DNA from: Belliella pelovolcani
GTDB lineage: Bacteria > Bacteroidota > Bacteroidia > Cytophagales > Cyclobacteriaceae
Reading direction: 5' to 3'
DNA length: 64,000 nucleotides
Assembly: GCF_900156785.1 (NCBI RefSeq)
Contig: NZ_FTOP01000003.1
Span: forward strand, 358,747 to 422,746
In this document: piece by piece, positions 50,151 to 58,812 of the stretch
How the letters are laid out: every line of letters begins with the position of its first letter
Numbering within the stretch: position 1 is the first letter of the stretch
Program-made: the position numbers and the translations under genes
Notes under the pieces: generated by a model
Databases searched by the model: none
What the model was told of the DNA's origin: nothing
What the model saw: only the letters and a program-made list of their open reading frames with translations

Positions 50151-52046
50151 ATGTCATTGTTTGTAAATTTAGTTTTTGGACTGCTCTTATTCAACTCACC
50201 AAGTGATCCATTGGATAAGACCTACTTTATTCAAGACTTTCGAAACCTTAATTCCAAAGAGGCGATTGATGAATTGAATAATCATGCTTTCAATTTGAAA
50301 GGAAGCTATCCCGATTCCTTGTTGATTTATGCTACCAATACATTGAAAGCTAGCCAAGAACTCAATTACCAATTAGGTATCGCTCAGAGTTATACCAATT
50401 TCGGAGTTTATCATTATCAAAAGTCTAACAACGGTACCGCCATAGATTATTACCTCAAAGCAAAGGAGATTTATGATCAGCTACAACTCACTTCCAAGTC
50501 TGCCAGCACTAGCAATAATATTGGATTGATCTATTTTAGGGAAAAAGACTATAAAAAAGCCCTAGAATATCACCAACAAGCAATCGACCTGACAGAAAAG
50601 GAAGATAATTTTTTGAACCGGGCTAATTATAAACTCAATAAAGCCTTAGCAGTCAATTTTGTAGAATCATTTGATCAAGCGCTTCCCATTTACTATGAAG
50701 CAATTAGAGATCTCGAGCAAACAAATGACTATGGCTACCTTTCCAATGCTTATTTAAATTTGGGTAATCGATTTGGAGCAAACGGTAAATTGGACTCAGT
50801 AAAGAAGTACTTTGATAAGGGTTTACGCTTCGCTGAAATGACCACTGATTTTGAGTCCTTATCTTATGCCTATTCAAGCCAAATCAAATACTTTGTCGCA
50901 ACCGACAACCCCAAGGAGGCTTTAGGCTTTGCTGAAAAATCCTTGTCCAATGCTTTGAAGTCTGGAGTCATTTCGAATATTTCTGATGCTTACATTACAG
51001 TGTCCCAACTTCAAGAAAGTTTGGGAAATATCGACGGAGCGCTTGAAAACTTGAAAAACCATTATACCTACAAGGATTCGTTGAGGCAAAAAGAACAAAC
51101 TTTGGAAATTGCCAGAATAGAAGGTAACAAATTACTGGAACGAGAAAAGGCTATTTTTGACCTAGAATTGAAAACAAAAGAAAAAAGCAATCAACAAAAA
51201 CTTTTGATCATTGCGCTCCTTTTTGTTCTTTTTCTCACCACAGTCATTCTTTTTATCATGGTGAAAAGAAATCTCAACAAGTCAAAAAAGCAATATCAAC
51301 TTTTGAAAGCTAAAAACAAGGAAATCAAAGAGCTCGTCAAGAATCTGAAGAGCATGAATGATCACCAGAATCAGATATTCAGCATAATCGGACACGACCT
51401 AAGCGGCCCTGTCAAATCCCTCGAGGCGGTGATGGAACTGATCAATGAAAAGCAACTCGATTCAGATGATCTAAGTGAAATAATGCCACACCTAAGCTTA
51501 GAGATCAAAAGAGCGGGAATCACATTGGAAAACCTACTCCATTGGGCAATCAGTCAAAAAGAAGGGGAGAGCATCAATCCTGATCATTTCAATCTAAGAC
51601 TCCTCTTCGAAGAAATCACCAACTCCTTGCAGTATGCTATAGATCACAAAAAACATCAGGTTAAAATTGAGGTTGATAGTAGCCTAAAGCTCTATGCTGA
51701 CAAACAAATGGTTCAAATAGCATTACGCAATATCCTATCCAATGCCATCAAGTTTACCAAAAAAGAAGGTTTAATTGTTTGTACAGCAAAAGTAGATCGT
51801 GAAAAGATAAAGATTTGCATAGAAGATAATGGAATAGGGATTAGCGCAGCCAACCTTGCAAAGTTGGAGGAAAATAACCTAGTTTCAAGCTTTGGTACCA
51901 ATCAGGAAAAAGGTACAGGCTTAGGTATTGCACTGTGTAAGCGGTATGTAGAAAAAAACAATGGTCAAATGGAAATATCTAGCAAAGTAAACCAAGGAAC
52001 CAAAATCTGCCTATCCTTCCCAATAACCTATAACCCAAACAACTAA
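50151..52046 (+). CDS. TPR-containing sensor histidine kinase
   Basis: The 631-residue protein has a signal-like N-terminus, an extracytoplasmic TPR region of about 300 residues (SYTNFGVYHYQKSNNGTAID, NNIGLIYFREKDYKKALEYH), a coiled coil and one membrane helix (LLIIALLFVLFLTTVILFIM, about 350-370). The kinase core has His415 in SIIGHDLSGPVKSL, N box LRNILSNAIKFT, and G boxes DNGIGI and GTGLGIALCK. This plan is common in Bacteroidota. No response regulator is adjacent, so its partner is elsewhere. About 160 bp of AT-rich spacer precedes it. Confidence 0.93.
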   Translation: MSLFVNLVFGLLLFNSPSDPLDKTYFIQDFRNLNSKEAIDELNNHAFNLKGSYPDSLLIYATNTLKASQELNYQLGIAQSYTNFGVYHYQKSNNGTAIDYYLKAKEIYDQLQLTSKSASTSNNIGLIYFREKDYKKALEYHQQAIDLTEKEDNFLNRANYKLNKALAVNFVESFDQALPIYYEAIRDLEQTNDYGYLSNAYLNLGNRFGANGKLDSVKKYFDKGLRFAEMTTDFESLSYAYSSQIKYFVATDNPKEALGFAEKSLSNALKSGVISNISDAYITVSQLQESLGNIDGALENLKNHYTYKDSLRQKEQTLEIARIEGNKLLEREKAIFDLELKTKEKSNQQKLLIIALLFVLFLTTVILFIMVKRNLNKSKKQYQLLKAKNKEIKELVKNLKSMNDHQNQIFSIIGHDLSGPVKSLEAVMELINEKQLDSDDLSEIMPHLSLEIKRAGITLENLLHWAISQKEGESINPDHFNLRLLFEEITNSLQYAIDHKKHQVKIEVDSSLKLYADKQMVQIALRNILSNAIKFTKKEGLIVCTAKVDREKIKICIEDNGIGISAANLAKLEENNLVSSFGTNQEKGTGLGIALCKRYVEKNNGQMEISSKVNQGTKICLSFPITYNPNN

Positions 52047-52091
52047 TCCCCAATAACCAATAACCCAATCAACTAATCCCTAACTCTCCCC

Positions 52092-53030
52092 ATGTCCACC
52101 AAAAAGCAAATCCTAATAATCGATGAAATGCACCCTTCCATCATTCCATTGTTAGAAGATGCGGGTTACCATGTTGATTACCGACCAGAGATCCAAAGAG
52201 CAGCAATCATGGAGCTGATCTCTCAGTACCATGGGTTGATCATCAGGTCTAAGACACCCATGGACAGGCCACTTTTGGAAAGAGCGACTAACTTACAATT
52301 CATCGGTAGAGCTGGAGCGGGGCTGGATCAAATAGACCTCGATTATTTGGCTGAGAGTGGTATCCAATTACACAATGCTCCTGAGGGTAACAGAGATGCT
52401 GTTGGTGAACACGCTATTGGCGCATTACTATCGCTTTTTAATCATATCAAAAAAGCCGACTTAGAAGTAAGAAAAGGTATATGGGATAGAGAAGGCAATA
52501 GAGGTGAAGAACTAGCAGGAAAAACTGTAGGGGTGTTCGGTTATGGTAACATGGGGCAAGCTTTTGCTAAAAAATTGGCTGGATTTGATGTCAGAATCTT
52601 GGCCTACGACAAATACAAGGAGGGATTTGGTTCAGCAAGCATAGAAGAGTGTTCGTTTGAGCAAATCCAACGGGAAGCTGATATCCTGAGTGTCCACGTC
52701 CCGCTGACACCAGAAACACGCGATTTTTTCTCCTTAGACTTATTAAAATCATTCAGCAAACCCATCTATTTGATCAACACAGCAAGGGGAGAAGTCATAA
52801 GTTTTGATACGCTCAATCAAGCTTTGGACTTAGGCATCTTAAAGGGGGCCGTATTGGATGTGCTGGAAAATGAAAAGTTCAAGTCCTTCACAGAAGTGCA
52901 AAAGCAGGAGTTTCAAAAATTGGCAAATCGAGAAAATGTGCTCTTTAGTCCACATATCGCTGGCTGGACATTCCAGTCCTACGAAAAAATCAACCAGGTA
53001 TTAGTCCACAAAATCAAAAACCATAGCTGA
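52092..53030 (+). CDS. D-2-hydroxyacid dehydrogenase (phosphoglycerate-dehydrogenase-like)
   Basis: The 312-residue protein has the substrate domain LQFIGRAGAGLDQIDLDYLA with the catalytic-pocket Arg. The NAD fold is VGVFGYGNMGQAFAKKLAGF, then ILSVHVPLTPETRDFF with INTARGEVI (Arg), a Glu-containing LDVLENEKF and the catalytic His in SPHIAGWT. It oxidises a D-2-hydroxyacid with NAD. A SerA role is possible, but there is no ACT domain and no serC nearby. It lies 45 bp after the kinase gene, across a spacer of repeat words. Confidence 0.92.
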   Translation: MSTKKQILIIDEMHPSIIPLLEDAGYHVDYRPEIQRAAIMELISQYHGLIIRSKTPMDRPLLERATNLQFIGRAGAGLDQIDLDYLAESGIQLHNAPEGNRDAVGEHAIGALLSLFNHIKKADLEVRKGIWDREGNRGEELAGKTVGVFGYGNMGQAFAKKLAGFDVRILAYDKYKEGFGSASIEECSFEQIQREADILSVHVPLTPETRDFFSLDLLKSFSKPIYLINTARGEVISFDTLNQALDLGILKGAVLDVLENEKFKSFTEVQKQEFQKLANRENVLFSPHIAGWTFQSYEKINQVLVHKIKNHS

Positions 53031-53159
53031 TCTTAACTAATCTAATCAATATTCATTTTTACGAATTCTCTTACCCTATACGGTTCACAGTAGTTTGTCG
53101 ACAGCTTTACAATACAAATAATCCCATGCAATAATATTGCTTTCATTCAGCAATCTTCA

Positions 53160-53231
53160 TATCTTTGTCTCAAACATAACGCAAATGCATAGGAGAAACG
53201 GTTTCATTGCTGAGACCGTTCTTTTATTTTT
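53160..53231 (+). promoter_or_regulatory. greA leader: promoter followed by an early intrinsic terminator
   Basis: TATCTTTG at 53160-53167 (with TTG at 53137) matches the Bacteroidota -7 element. About 30 nt on, AACGGTTTCA (53197-53206), loop TTGC and TGAGACCGTT (53211-53220) form a 10-bp stem with one G-T pair, followed by CTTTTATTTTT. The hairpin ends 26 bp before the greA ATG. Transcripts would either stop here as an about 55-nt RNA or read into greA. Confidence 0.62.
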
Positions 53232-53257
53232 CATAGCCATAGTAAAATTTAAAAAAC

Positions 53258-53731
53258 ATGGGAAACATTCAGTATTACACAGAAGAAGGATTGAAGAAGT
53301 TGAAGGATGAGCTTCATGACCTCAAAACCAAAGGCAGACAAGACATTGCCAAGCAGATTGCAGAAGCAAGAGACAAGGGAGATTTGAGTGAAAATGCAGA
53401 ATATGACGCGGCCAAAGACGCTCAAGGCTTACTTGAACTCAAAATCGCCAAACTTGAAGCCGTAGTAGGAAACGCCCGAGTGATGGATAGCTCCAAAATG
53501 GATGCTTCCAAAGTGGGAATCCTATCCACTGTGAAAATCAAAAATGTGAAAAATGGCATGACCGTTTCTTACACCTTAGTTTCCGAAGAAGAAGCAGACC
53601 TCAAGGCTGGTAAAATTTCCCTAGCTTCTCCATTTGGTAAAGGACTCAATGGTAAAGCAGTAGGTGAGATCGCTCAAATCAATGCGCCAGCAGGTGTATT
53701 GGAATTCGAAGTATTGGAAATCACCTATTAA
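53258..53731 (+). CDS. greA: transcription elongation factor GreA
   Basis: The 157-residue protein has the N-terminal coiled coil (EGLKKLKDELHDLKTKGRQD, tip IAEARDKGDLSENAEYDAAK with the acidic residues that reach the polymerase active site). The C-terminal FKBP-like domain is VSEEEADLKAGKISLASPFG and GLNGKAVGEIAQINAPAG. It rescues backtracked RNA polymerase by stimulating transcript cleavage. A terminator-bearing leader precedes it and another terminator follows. Complete and conserved. Confidence 0.97.
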   Translation: MGNIQYYTEEGLKKLKDELHDLKTKGRQDIAKQIAEARDKGDLSENAEYDAAKDAQGLLELKIAKLEAVVGNARVMDSSKMDASKVGILSTVKIKNVKNGMTVSYTLVSEEEADLKAGKISLASPFGKGLNGKAVGEIAQINAPAGVLEFEVLEITY

Positions 53732-53741
53732 ATATTTCTAC

Positions 53742-53769
53742 TCCCGATGGTAATCCCTCGGGATTTTTT
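53742..53769 (+). terminator. intrinsic terminator after greA
   Basis: TCCCGA (53742-53747) pairs with TCGGGA (53758-53763), then six T. It ends 12 bp before the next start codon, so the HIT gene must have its own promoter or depend on readthrough. The stem is of the same TCCCGA...TCGGGA type as the dispersed mini-palindromes. Confidence 0.8.
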
Positions 53770-53780
53770 ATTTTTGGACT

Positions 53781-54173
53781 ATGGCTTCAATATTTACTAA
53801 AATCATCAATAGAGAAATCCCCGCAGAAATCATTGCTGAGGATGAAAATTACATTGCTTTTCTAGATATCATGCCCTTATTCAAAGGGCATGTCCTTGTA
53901 GTACCCAAGCAGGAGGTTGATTACATTTTCAACCTAGAAGATAATGTCTTAGCAGGACTTCATGTCTTTGCCAAGAAAGTGGCCAAGGCTATAGACAACA
54001 CCATCAAATGCACCAGAGTAGGGGTGGCTGTAATTGGCCTAGAGGTTCCTCATGTACATGTGCACTTGGTGCCACTTCGCACCATGGATGACATCAACTT
54101 CACCCGCCCCAAACTCAAGCTTACTCCTGAAGAGCTAAAAGCAATAGCAGACCAGATTAGAGCTGGGTTTTAA
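53781..54173 (+). CDS. HIT family protein (Hint-like nucleotide hydrolase)
   Basis: The 130-residue protein has the Hint/PKCI pattern: SIFTKIINREIPAEIIAEDE, IAFLDIMPLFKGHVLVVPKQ and the catalytic triad HVHVHLVPL. It hydrolyses adenosine phosphoramidates or related nucleotides in the cytoplasm. It is the usual neighbour of greA in Bacteroidota. The start at ATG 53781 comes directly after the greA terminator. Confidence 0.95.
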   Translation: MASIFTKIINREIPAEIIAEDENYIAFLDIMPLFKGHVLVVPKQEVDYIFNLEDNVLAGLHVFAKKVAKAIDNTIKCTRVGVAVIGLEVPHVHVHLVPLRTMDDINFTRPKLKLTPEELKAIADQIRAGF

Positions 54174-54203
54174 TCTTGTTTCGATGATGTAATAATAGTA
54201 CCT

Positions 54204-54584
54204 ATGAAAATATATGACAGGCAATCTCATAAAACATCTATCTTTATTTTTGGGCTTCAAATAATCCTGGGTGTCTTTGGGCTTGTTAATGACATCACGA
54301 ATCTTTTTTCCTATGTTCTAATTTTTCTTAGTTTAATAGGAATTTTGGCTGCGTTGTATTTTAAAAAATTTCCATATATTGAAATAGCAGATGGAGAAAT
54401 TATCAAGCAGGCGCTCTTCAAAAATAAAAGTGTAAAAATAGCTGATATTAAATCATTTGAAAAAATTGAAAACAAATTGATTATCAAGACAGAAAACAAG
54501 CAAATTAAAATCTCAAGGGATATAGTAGATGTTTTGGAAATAAGGAAGTTTGAAGAGTATATCAAAAACAAAATAAACCAATAA
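54204..54584 (+). CDS. small membrane protein of unknown function
   Basis: The 126-residue protein has two membrane helices in its first half (IFIFGLQIILGVFGLVNDI, YVLIFLSLIGILAALYF). A soluble lysine-rich half of short strands follows (IEIADGEIIKQALFKNKSVK, LIIKTENKQIKISRDI), ending in a helix. The layout resembles small bacterial PH-domain-like membrane proteins, but I see no diagnostic motif. The AT content is higher than in its neighbours. It lies 30 bp after the HIT gene. Confidence 0.7.
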   Translation: MKIYDRQSHKTSIFIFGLQIILGVFGLVNDITNLFSYVLIFLSLIGILAALYFKKFPYIEIADGEIIKQALFKNKSVKIADIKSFEKIENKLIIKTENKQIKISRDIVDVLEIRKFEEYIKNKINQ

Positions 54585-54815
54585 AGAATCCGCGCAAATC
54601 CGCCCAACCCGCATCATCTGCGTTCTATCAAAAATCAGCGACTATCCGCCCAACCAGCGTCATCTGCGTTCCATCAAAAATCAGCGACTATCTGCCCAGT
54701 CCGCGTCATCCGCGTTCCATCCTACAATCCGAACCCATCCGTCAAATCCCCTTCATCCGCGTTCCATTAAAATCAGCGACTATCCGTCCAATCCGCGTCA
54801 TCCGCGTTCTATCTA
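54585..54815 (+). repeat. tandem repeat of about 60-bp CCGCGT units
   Basis: About four imperfect units of the type ATCCGCGTCATCCGCGTTCC then ATCAAAAATCAGCGACTATC, filling the spacer between two convergent genes. Related words occur near 40385, 41470 and 41610. Confidence 0.85.
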
Positions 54816-55361
54816 CTACCTACAGTATTTATGGATCAGTTCCTTATCAATTCCCTTATTTTTCACTTTTTTCGCTAAGATATTCCCAAGAGGTTGAAGA
54901 ATTTTAAAGACAATCCCATGAACTTTGGAATCGTTAAGTTCTCCTAGCCAAAATGCCACACCTAAGTTTTTTGGAATTCCATTTTTGTCAGTCAAACCAT
55001 CTTGTGCCAATCCATACATGATCCTCAGTGAGTTTTCAAAACCGGTATGACCAGGCGTAATCTTGATATTGAATTTGATTTCATTCTCTTCACTAGGATT
55101 AAAAAATCCATGCGCTTCAAGCGGTTTGACAGTATAACTTTCTCCTGGTTTTAATAGCAATGTTTTTCCTTTCAATTTAAGCCCAAGCTCACCTGCTACT
55201 GCTGTAAACTTTTCTTCAAAACTGGTATGATGATGCATAGGGTTTCCCCCTTTAGGACTCAAAACCAAGTCTAATTCTGTCAATTCGCCATTGGTTTCTT
55301 CACTTGTATTAGTAAAAGTTACTTGATCTTTGAATAGAGGATTGATGATAGTTTTCTTCAT
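54816..55361 (-). CDS. cupin-domain protein
   Basis: The 181-residue protein has a single cupin: GGNPMHHHTSFEEKFTAVAG carries the metal ligands (HHH...E), followed by LLKPGESYTVKPLEAHGFFN with the last His. The C-terminal third is helical (SLRIMYGLAQDGLTDKNGIP). It has no signal peptide. Such proteins may be dioxygenases, isomerases or small-molecule sensors; none can be chosen here. It is monocistronic, with the tandem repeat array after its stop. Confidence 0.85.
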   Translation of the reverse strand: MKKTIINPLFKDQVTFTNTSEETNGELTELDLVLSPKGGNPMHHHTSFEEKFTAVAGELGLKLKGKTLLLKPGESYTVKPLEAHGFFNPSEENEIKFNIKITPGHTGFENSLRIMYGLAQDGLTDKNGIPKNLGVAFWLGELNDSKVHGIVFKILQPLGNILAKKVKNKGIDKELIHKYCR

Positions 55362-55461
55362 ATTGCTAAAATTTTAAAAATTTATGATAGTTCAAAATTC
55401 AGTGGCGAAAATTTAATATTTGTCCTTATCTTCATCTTGCTTGTATCAAATTCTGGTTTCT

Positions 55462-56370
55462 ATGAGATTAACTTATTTTACGCTTATTTTCTGTTTGTTA
55501 TTAGTTACAAGTGCCTGTAGAGAAGGTGAAGTAGAAAATTATTTGATCACAAAGGAGAATCACGAAACAGATATAGAAAACTGGTACAACAATCGTATCA
55601 CATCTCTCAAATCCGAAAATGGTTGGCTCAACCTTGTTGGCTTATATTGGTTTGAAAATGAAAGCAATAGATTGGGGAAAGGTGAAAATGTAGAACTTGA
55701 AGTGAAAGATGATTTTTTTCCTGAATCATTCGGGACTTTTGAAGTACTTGGAAATCAAGTTTACTTCAAACCTGACATCAATGGCATAAAAATAGGAGCA
55801 GAAGAGATTACTGAAAAAGTACTCGTCTTTGATCCTGATAATAATTTCTCGCCAACAATTACATTTGGGACGTATAGAATGTCTGTATTGCAAAGGTCAG
55901 ATTTAGTGGGTTTGCGATTGAGAAATGTGGAATCAGGTCTTATTAAGGATTTTCAGGGAATTGATAGGTTTCCAGTGAATATGGAATGGAGATTTGAAGC
56001 ACGATTTATCCCTTATGAACCCGCCAAAGAAATTCCAATTTCCAATGTGCTAGGACAAACCTACCCTGCGCTTGCTGTTGGTAAAGTGAGTTTTGGATAT
56101 CAAGGTAGAGTTTACTCCTTAGATGCACTTGAAGAAGGTGATCAGCTCTTTTTGATCTTTGCTGATGGTACAAGTAGCGCAGAAACCTATGGAGGTGGCC
56201 GATATCTCTACACGCAAAAAGCTGATGAAAATGGCATCGTGATTTTAGACTTCAATAAAGCCTTTAATCCCCCATGTGTTTTCACTCCCTTTGCTACCTG
56301 TCCATTACCACCCAGACAAAACATCCTTGAACTAGCCATAGAAGCAGGAGAGAAGAACTGGGGGAAGTAG
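55462..56370 (+). CDS. DUF1684 family lipoprotein
   Basis: The 302-residue protein is read from ATG 55462 (frame open from 55420). Its lipoprotein signal ends VTSAC. The family pattern is clear: IENWYNNRITSLKSENGWLN, LVGLYWFENESNRLG, VLQRSDLVGLRLRN, PVNMEWRFEARFIPYEPAKE, FIFADGTSSAETYGGGR-like sequence and FNPPCVFTPFATCPLPPRQN. DUF1684 is a conserved beta-rich domain of unknown function in Bacteroidota and Actinomycetota. Complete. Confidence 0.92.
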   Translation: MRLTYFTLIFCLLLVTSACREGEVENYLITKENHETDIENWYNNRITSLKSENGWLNLVGLYWFENESNRLGKGENVELEVKDDFFPESFGTFEVLGNQVYFKPDINGIKIGAEEITEKVLVFDPDNNFSPTITFGTYRMSVLQRSDLVGLRLRNVESGLIKDFQGIDRFPVNMEWRFEARFIPYEPAKEIPISNVLGQTYPALAVGKVSFGYQGRVYSLDALEEGDQLFLIFADGTSSAETYGGGRYLYTQKADENGIVILDFNKAFNPPCVFTPFATCPLPPRQNILELAIEAGEKNWGK

Positions 56371-56516
56371 GTGTGCTCGCAGATTTCGCAGATTACACAG
56401 ATTTTGAAATTGAAATTAGATTCGCTATTAGGTGTACAGATGGTTTCAAATTATTATTCATGAAAATTGATTTTGCAAAAAAAAACTAACCTTTACTTTT
56501 TAAATTATAAATGATT

Positions 56517-57701
56517 ATGAAAATAAGAAATGTATGTATTGTTGTTCTCGCCTTGATTTTTTCTTGTCAAAGTAAGGTCAGTGAAGATGAAAATAATTCC
56601 AAAAAAACATATCTAAGTCATCAAATCGAAGAATTGGTGATAGAACTGAACGACAGTTTGATGAATGATTGTCCTTATTCCTCTCGATATATTTCAGAAG
56701 ATGGTCAATTGTACTTAGTCGGTTTTAATGAATCATATCATAAGCTTGATATTTTTAATTTGGATCAATCAAAATTCGAATTTGATATTCCATTAGAGAA
56801 AGAAGGTCCAAACGCTGTCATTGATCCTTGGGATTTTTATATTGTTAGTTTTGATTCAATCTATTTTTTGGGTAAAGACTCCAAATTAAGTTTGATAAAT
56901 AAAATGGGTCAAGTTTCTCAAAGTTATAATCTGAACGAGACGGGAGCTAATGGCAGAGAGGCAAATACTATTGGATTTAAAGCTCATCCAATTTTGGCAA
57001 AAATCCACTTTGATAGAACTAGTAATATCATATTTTTTGGTGCTTATTCATGGAAATTCCCACCTTTTGATCTAGAATATTTTGATGAACCATTTTTAGC
57101 TTTTTTGGACCTCAATAAGGAAAAAATCGAATTGATTCTTTTAGAATATCCTGAGATATATAAAGTTGAAGACAGAAACTTTGGAGAGGCATTTGATCCT
57201 AATATCGTTTTTCATGAGGGAAAGATCATCTATTCATTTCCAATCGTGCCGGATATTTTTGTGTATGATATGAAGACTAAGATTGTTGAAAGTTATCCTG
57301 CAAAAAGTGATTTGAATAAGATAGATTTATATACTTTGAATAAGGAGGATTATATAGATATTCAAAATCGAATGATCGCTAGAATTGAAAACCCCTACTA
57401 CTATCATGTAATCCCAGATAATAAAAATGATCTATATTATAGAATTCATACTGCAGGAATCAAATATGATTTAGGAAATGAGGAGTTTGGAAAAGGATCA
57501 GATAAATCAGTATATATTCAGATTCTAGATGATGATTTCGACACTATTGAAGAAATAGAGTTGCCTAAAAATACCTATGATGCCTTATCCACTTTTGTTA
57601 ATAAAGAAGGAGACCTATTGATTCCTAAAACACATTATCTTAATCCTGACTTAAAAGAAGATAAGCTGATCTTTGATAAGTTTATCTTTAAATTTAAATA
57701 A
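56517..57701 (+). CDS. DUF4221-like lipoprotein
   Basis: The 394-residue protein (ATG 56517; another ATG at 56511) has a lipoprotein signal (ALIFSCQS). It has a propeller-like pattern of short strands with DWD- or DPWDF-type turns (IDPWDFYIVSFDSIYFLGKD, FDPNIVFHEGKIIYSFPIVP). It ends LIFDKFIFKFK. It resembles the DUF4221 family, which is concentrated in Cyclobacteriaceae and often present in many copies per genome; function unknown. Family call by pattern only. Confidence 0.72.
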   Translation: MKIRNVCIVVLALIFSCQSKVSEDENNSKKTYLSHQIEELVIELNDSLMNDCPYSSRYISEDGQLYLVGFNESYHKLDIFNLDQSKFEFDIPLEKEGPNAVIDPWDFYIVSFDSIYFLGKDSKLSLINKMGQVSQSYNLNETGANGREANTIGFKAHPILAKIHFDRTSNIIFFGAYSWKFPPFDLEYFDEPFLAFLDLNKEKIELILLEYPEIYKVEDRNFGEAFDPNIVFHEGKIIYSFPIVPDIFVYDMKTKIVESYPAKSDLNKIDLYTLNKEDYIDIQNRMIARIENPYYYHVIPDNKNDLYYRIHTAGIKYDLGNEEFGKGSDKSVYIQILDDDFDTIEEIELPKNTYDALSTFVNKEGDLLIPKTHYLNPDLKEDKLIFDKFIFKFK

Positions 57702-57724
57702 AAAAGGGAGCTAGATTCGCTTTT

Positions 57725-57830
57725 TGAATACAAACCACGAAGTGGTTAAACTATGATTAGCCCTGGGTCGCAACCCGGGAAATAAAATTGATCAAAGAAT
57801 CAACAACCCTAAAAGGGTTGAATTTCTTTA
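57725..57830 (+). repeat. multi-hairpin REP-like element
   Basis: Three small palindromes in a row: AACCACGAAGTGGTT, CCCTGGGTCGCAACCCGGG and CAACCCTAAAAGGGTTG. The combination is familiar from Bacteroidota spacers as a dispersed element, probably REP-type and mobilised in trans. Confidence 0.6.
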
Positions 57831-57880
57831 AGTAGGATTCAGCATAATAAATTAATAATAGCAGTATTAGGTTTCTCCCA

Positions 57881-57911
57881 AAAAAACACCCAAACAGATC
57901 TGCTTGGGTGT
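57881..57911 (-). terminator. terminator of the four-helix membrane protein gene
   Basis: On the minus strand ACACCCAA (57911-57904) pairs with TTGGGTGT (57893-57886), followed by a run of T. It lies 26 bp after the stop codon at 57937. Confidence 0.82.
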
Positions 57912-57936
57912 CCTAAATTAATTTTTGTATAGCGAA

Positions 57937-58371
57937 TTATCCCAACCAACTTGTCCAAGGGATTCTGCTAAGGATCAAGACCAAGCCAATACCATAAGCC
58001 ATATAAATCGCTCTGAATCTAGCTTTGCTGTCGGTCATTTTCTTGGCTTTGGAATAACCAATAGTAATCACCACGATGGCGATGATATTGATTACGGGAT
58101 GCTCTAAGGCTGTAAGCCTAGCGACCTTATCTCCCATTGCACCGCCACCTGTGAGTAGTGAGAAACCTATCGGGCTGACAAAGTAAAGGATTAATCCAAC
58201 CAAGAGTTGAACATGCGAAAGGATAAAACCAATCAAGGCTATTTTCCTGTGTTTTTCGGTGAATTCCTTCCCACTCAGAGCACCTATCAAAGCGATCACC
58301 ATGATCACAGCCAATGCTGCCAATACCAAATAGGCCAACCCAGAATGTGCGTGTAATAGTCCTGTGTACAT
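57937..58371 (-). CDS. four-helix membrane protein, possible cytochrome b-like
   Basis: The 144-residue protein has four membrane helices. Histidines sit at helix ends (MYTGLLHAHSGLAYLVLAAL, LIGFILSHVQLLVGLILYFV, ALEHPVINIIAIVVI), as in the small cytochrome-b-like proteins of Bacteroidota. Haem binding is inferred from those histidines and not proven by sequence. A terminator follows directly, and no redox partner is adjacent. Confidence 0.75.
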   Translation of the reverse strand: MYTGLLHAHSGLAYLVLAALAVIMVIALIGALSGKEFTEKHRKIALIGFILSHVQLLVGLILYFVSPIGFSLLTGGGAMGDKVARLTALEHPVINIIAIVVITIGYSKAKKMTDSKARFRAIYMAYGIGLVLILSRIPWTSWLG

Positions 58372-58468
58372 TTTATTTTAGATTTATGATTGTAGATTTA
58401 AGATTTTAAAATTACAAGCTTGTTGTAAAGTTGTGTATTCAAATTTTGATGATTCCTTGCACTTTCTT

Positions 58469-58646
58469 TCAGATGCCACGAAGGCACGAAGGCACAAAGG
58501 GATGTTTTGATTTTATAACAGTTATGTAACCCTTCATCCTTCATCCTTTTCAATTTATCCTTCTTCCTTGTTTTCAGATGCCACGAAGGCACGAAGGCAC
58601 AAAGGTATTTTTTGATTTTATAACAGTTATGTAACCCTTCATCCTT
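58469..58646 (+). repeat. direct repeat of about 75 bp (GATGCCACGAAGG word)
   Basis: GATGCCACGAAGGCACGAAG plus GATTTTATAACAGTTATG and TAACCCTTCATCC occurs at 58472-58546 and again at 58577-58645. A minus-strand open frame across it is composed of these repeats and is not a gene. The rest of the 58372-58812 spacer is low-complexity CTTCATCC words. Confidence 0.85.
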
Positions 58647-58812
58647 CCCAATTCCTCCTTCATCCCAATTCGTATTTCGATTTTTAATCATGAACTTTGA
58701 ATTCTGACCAACTCTTCATATATCGCCGAAGGCAAATATCTACTATATATCGCAAAGCATATATCAATCTCTACCCTTCATCCTTCCCAATTCCTCCTTC
58801 ATCCTTTCCCCT

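Noticed and set aside
58398..58691. 97-codon minus-strand open frame
   Set aside because: It consists of two copies of the GATGCCACGAAGG repeat, giving the duplicated peptide LCAFVPSWHLK; no coding character.
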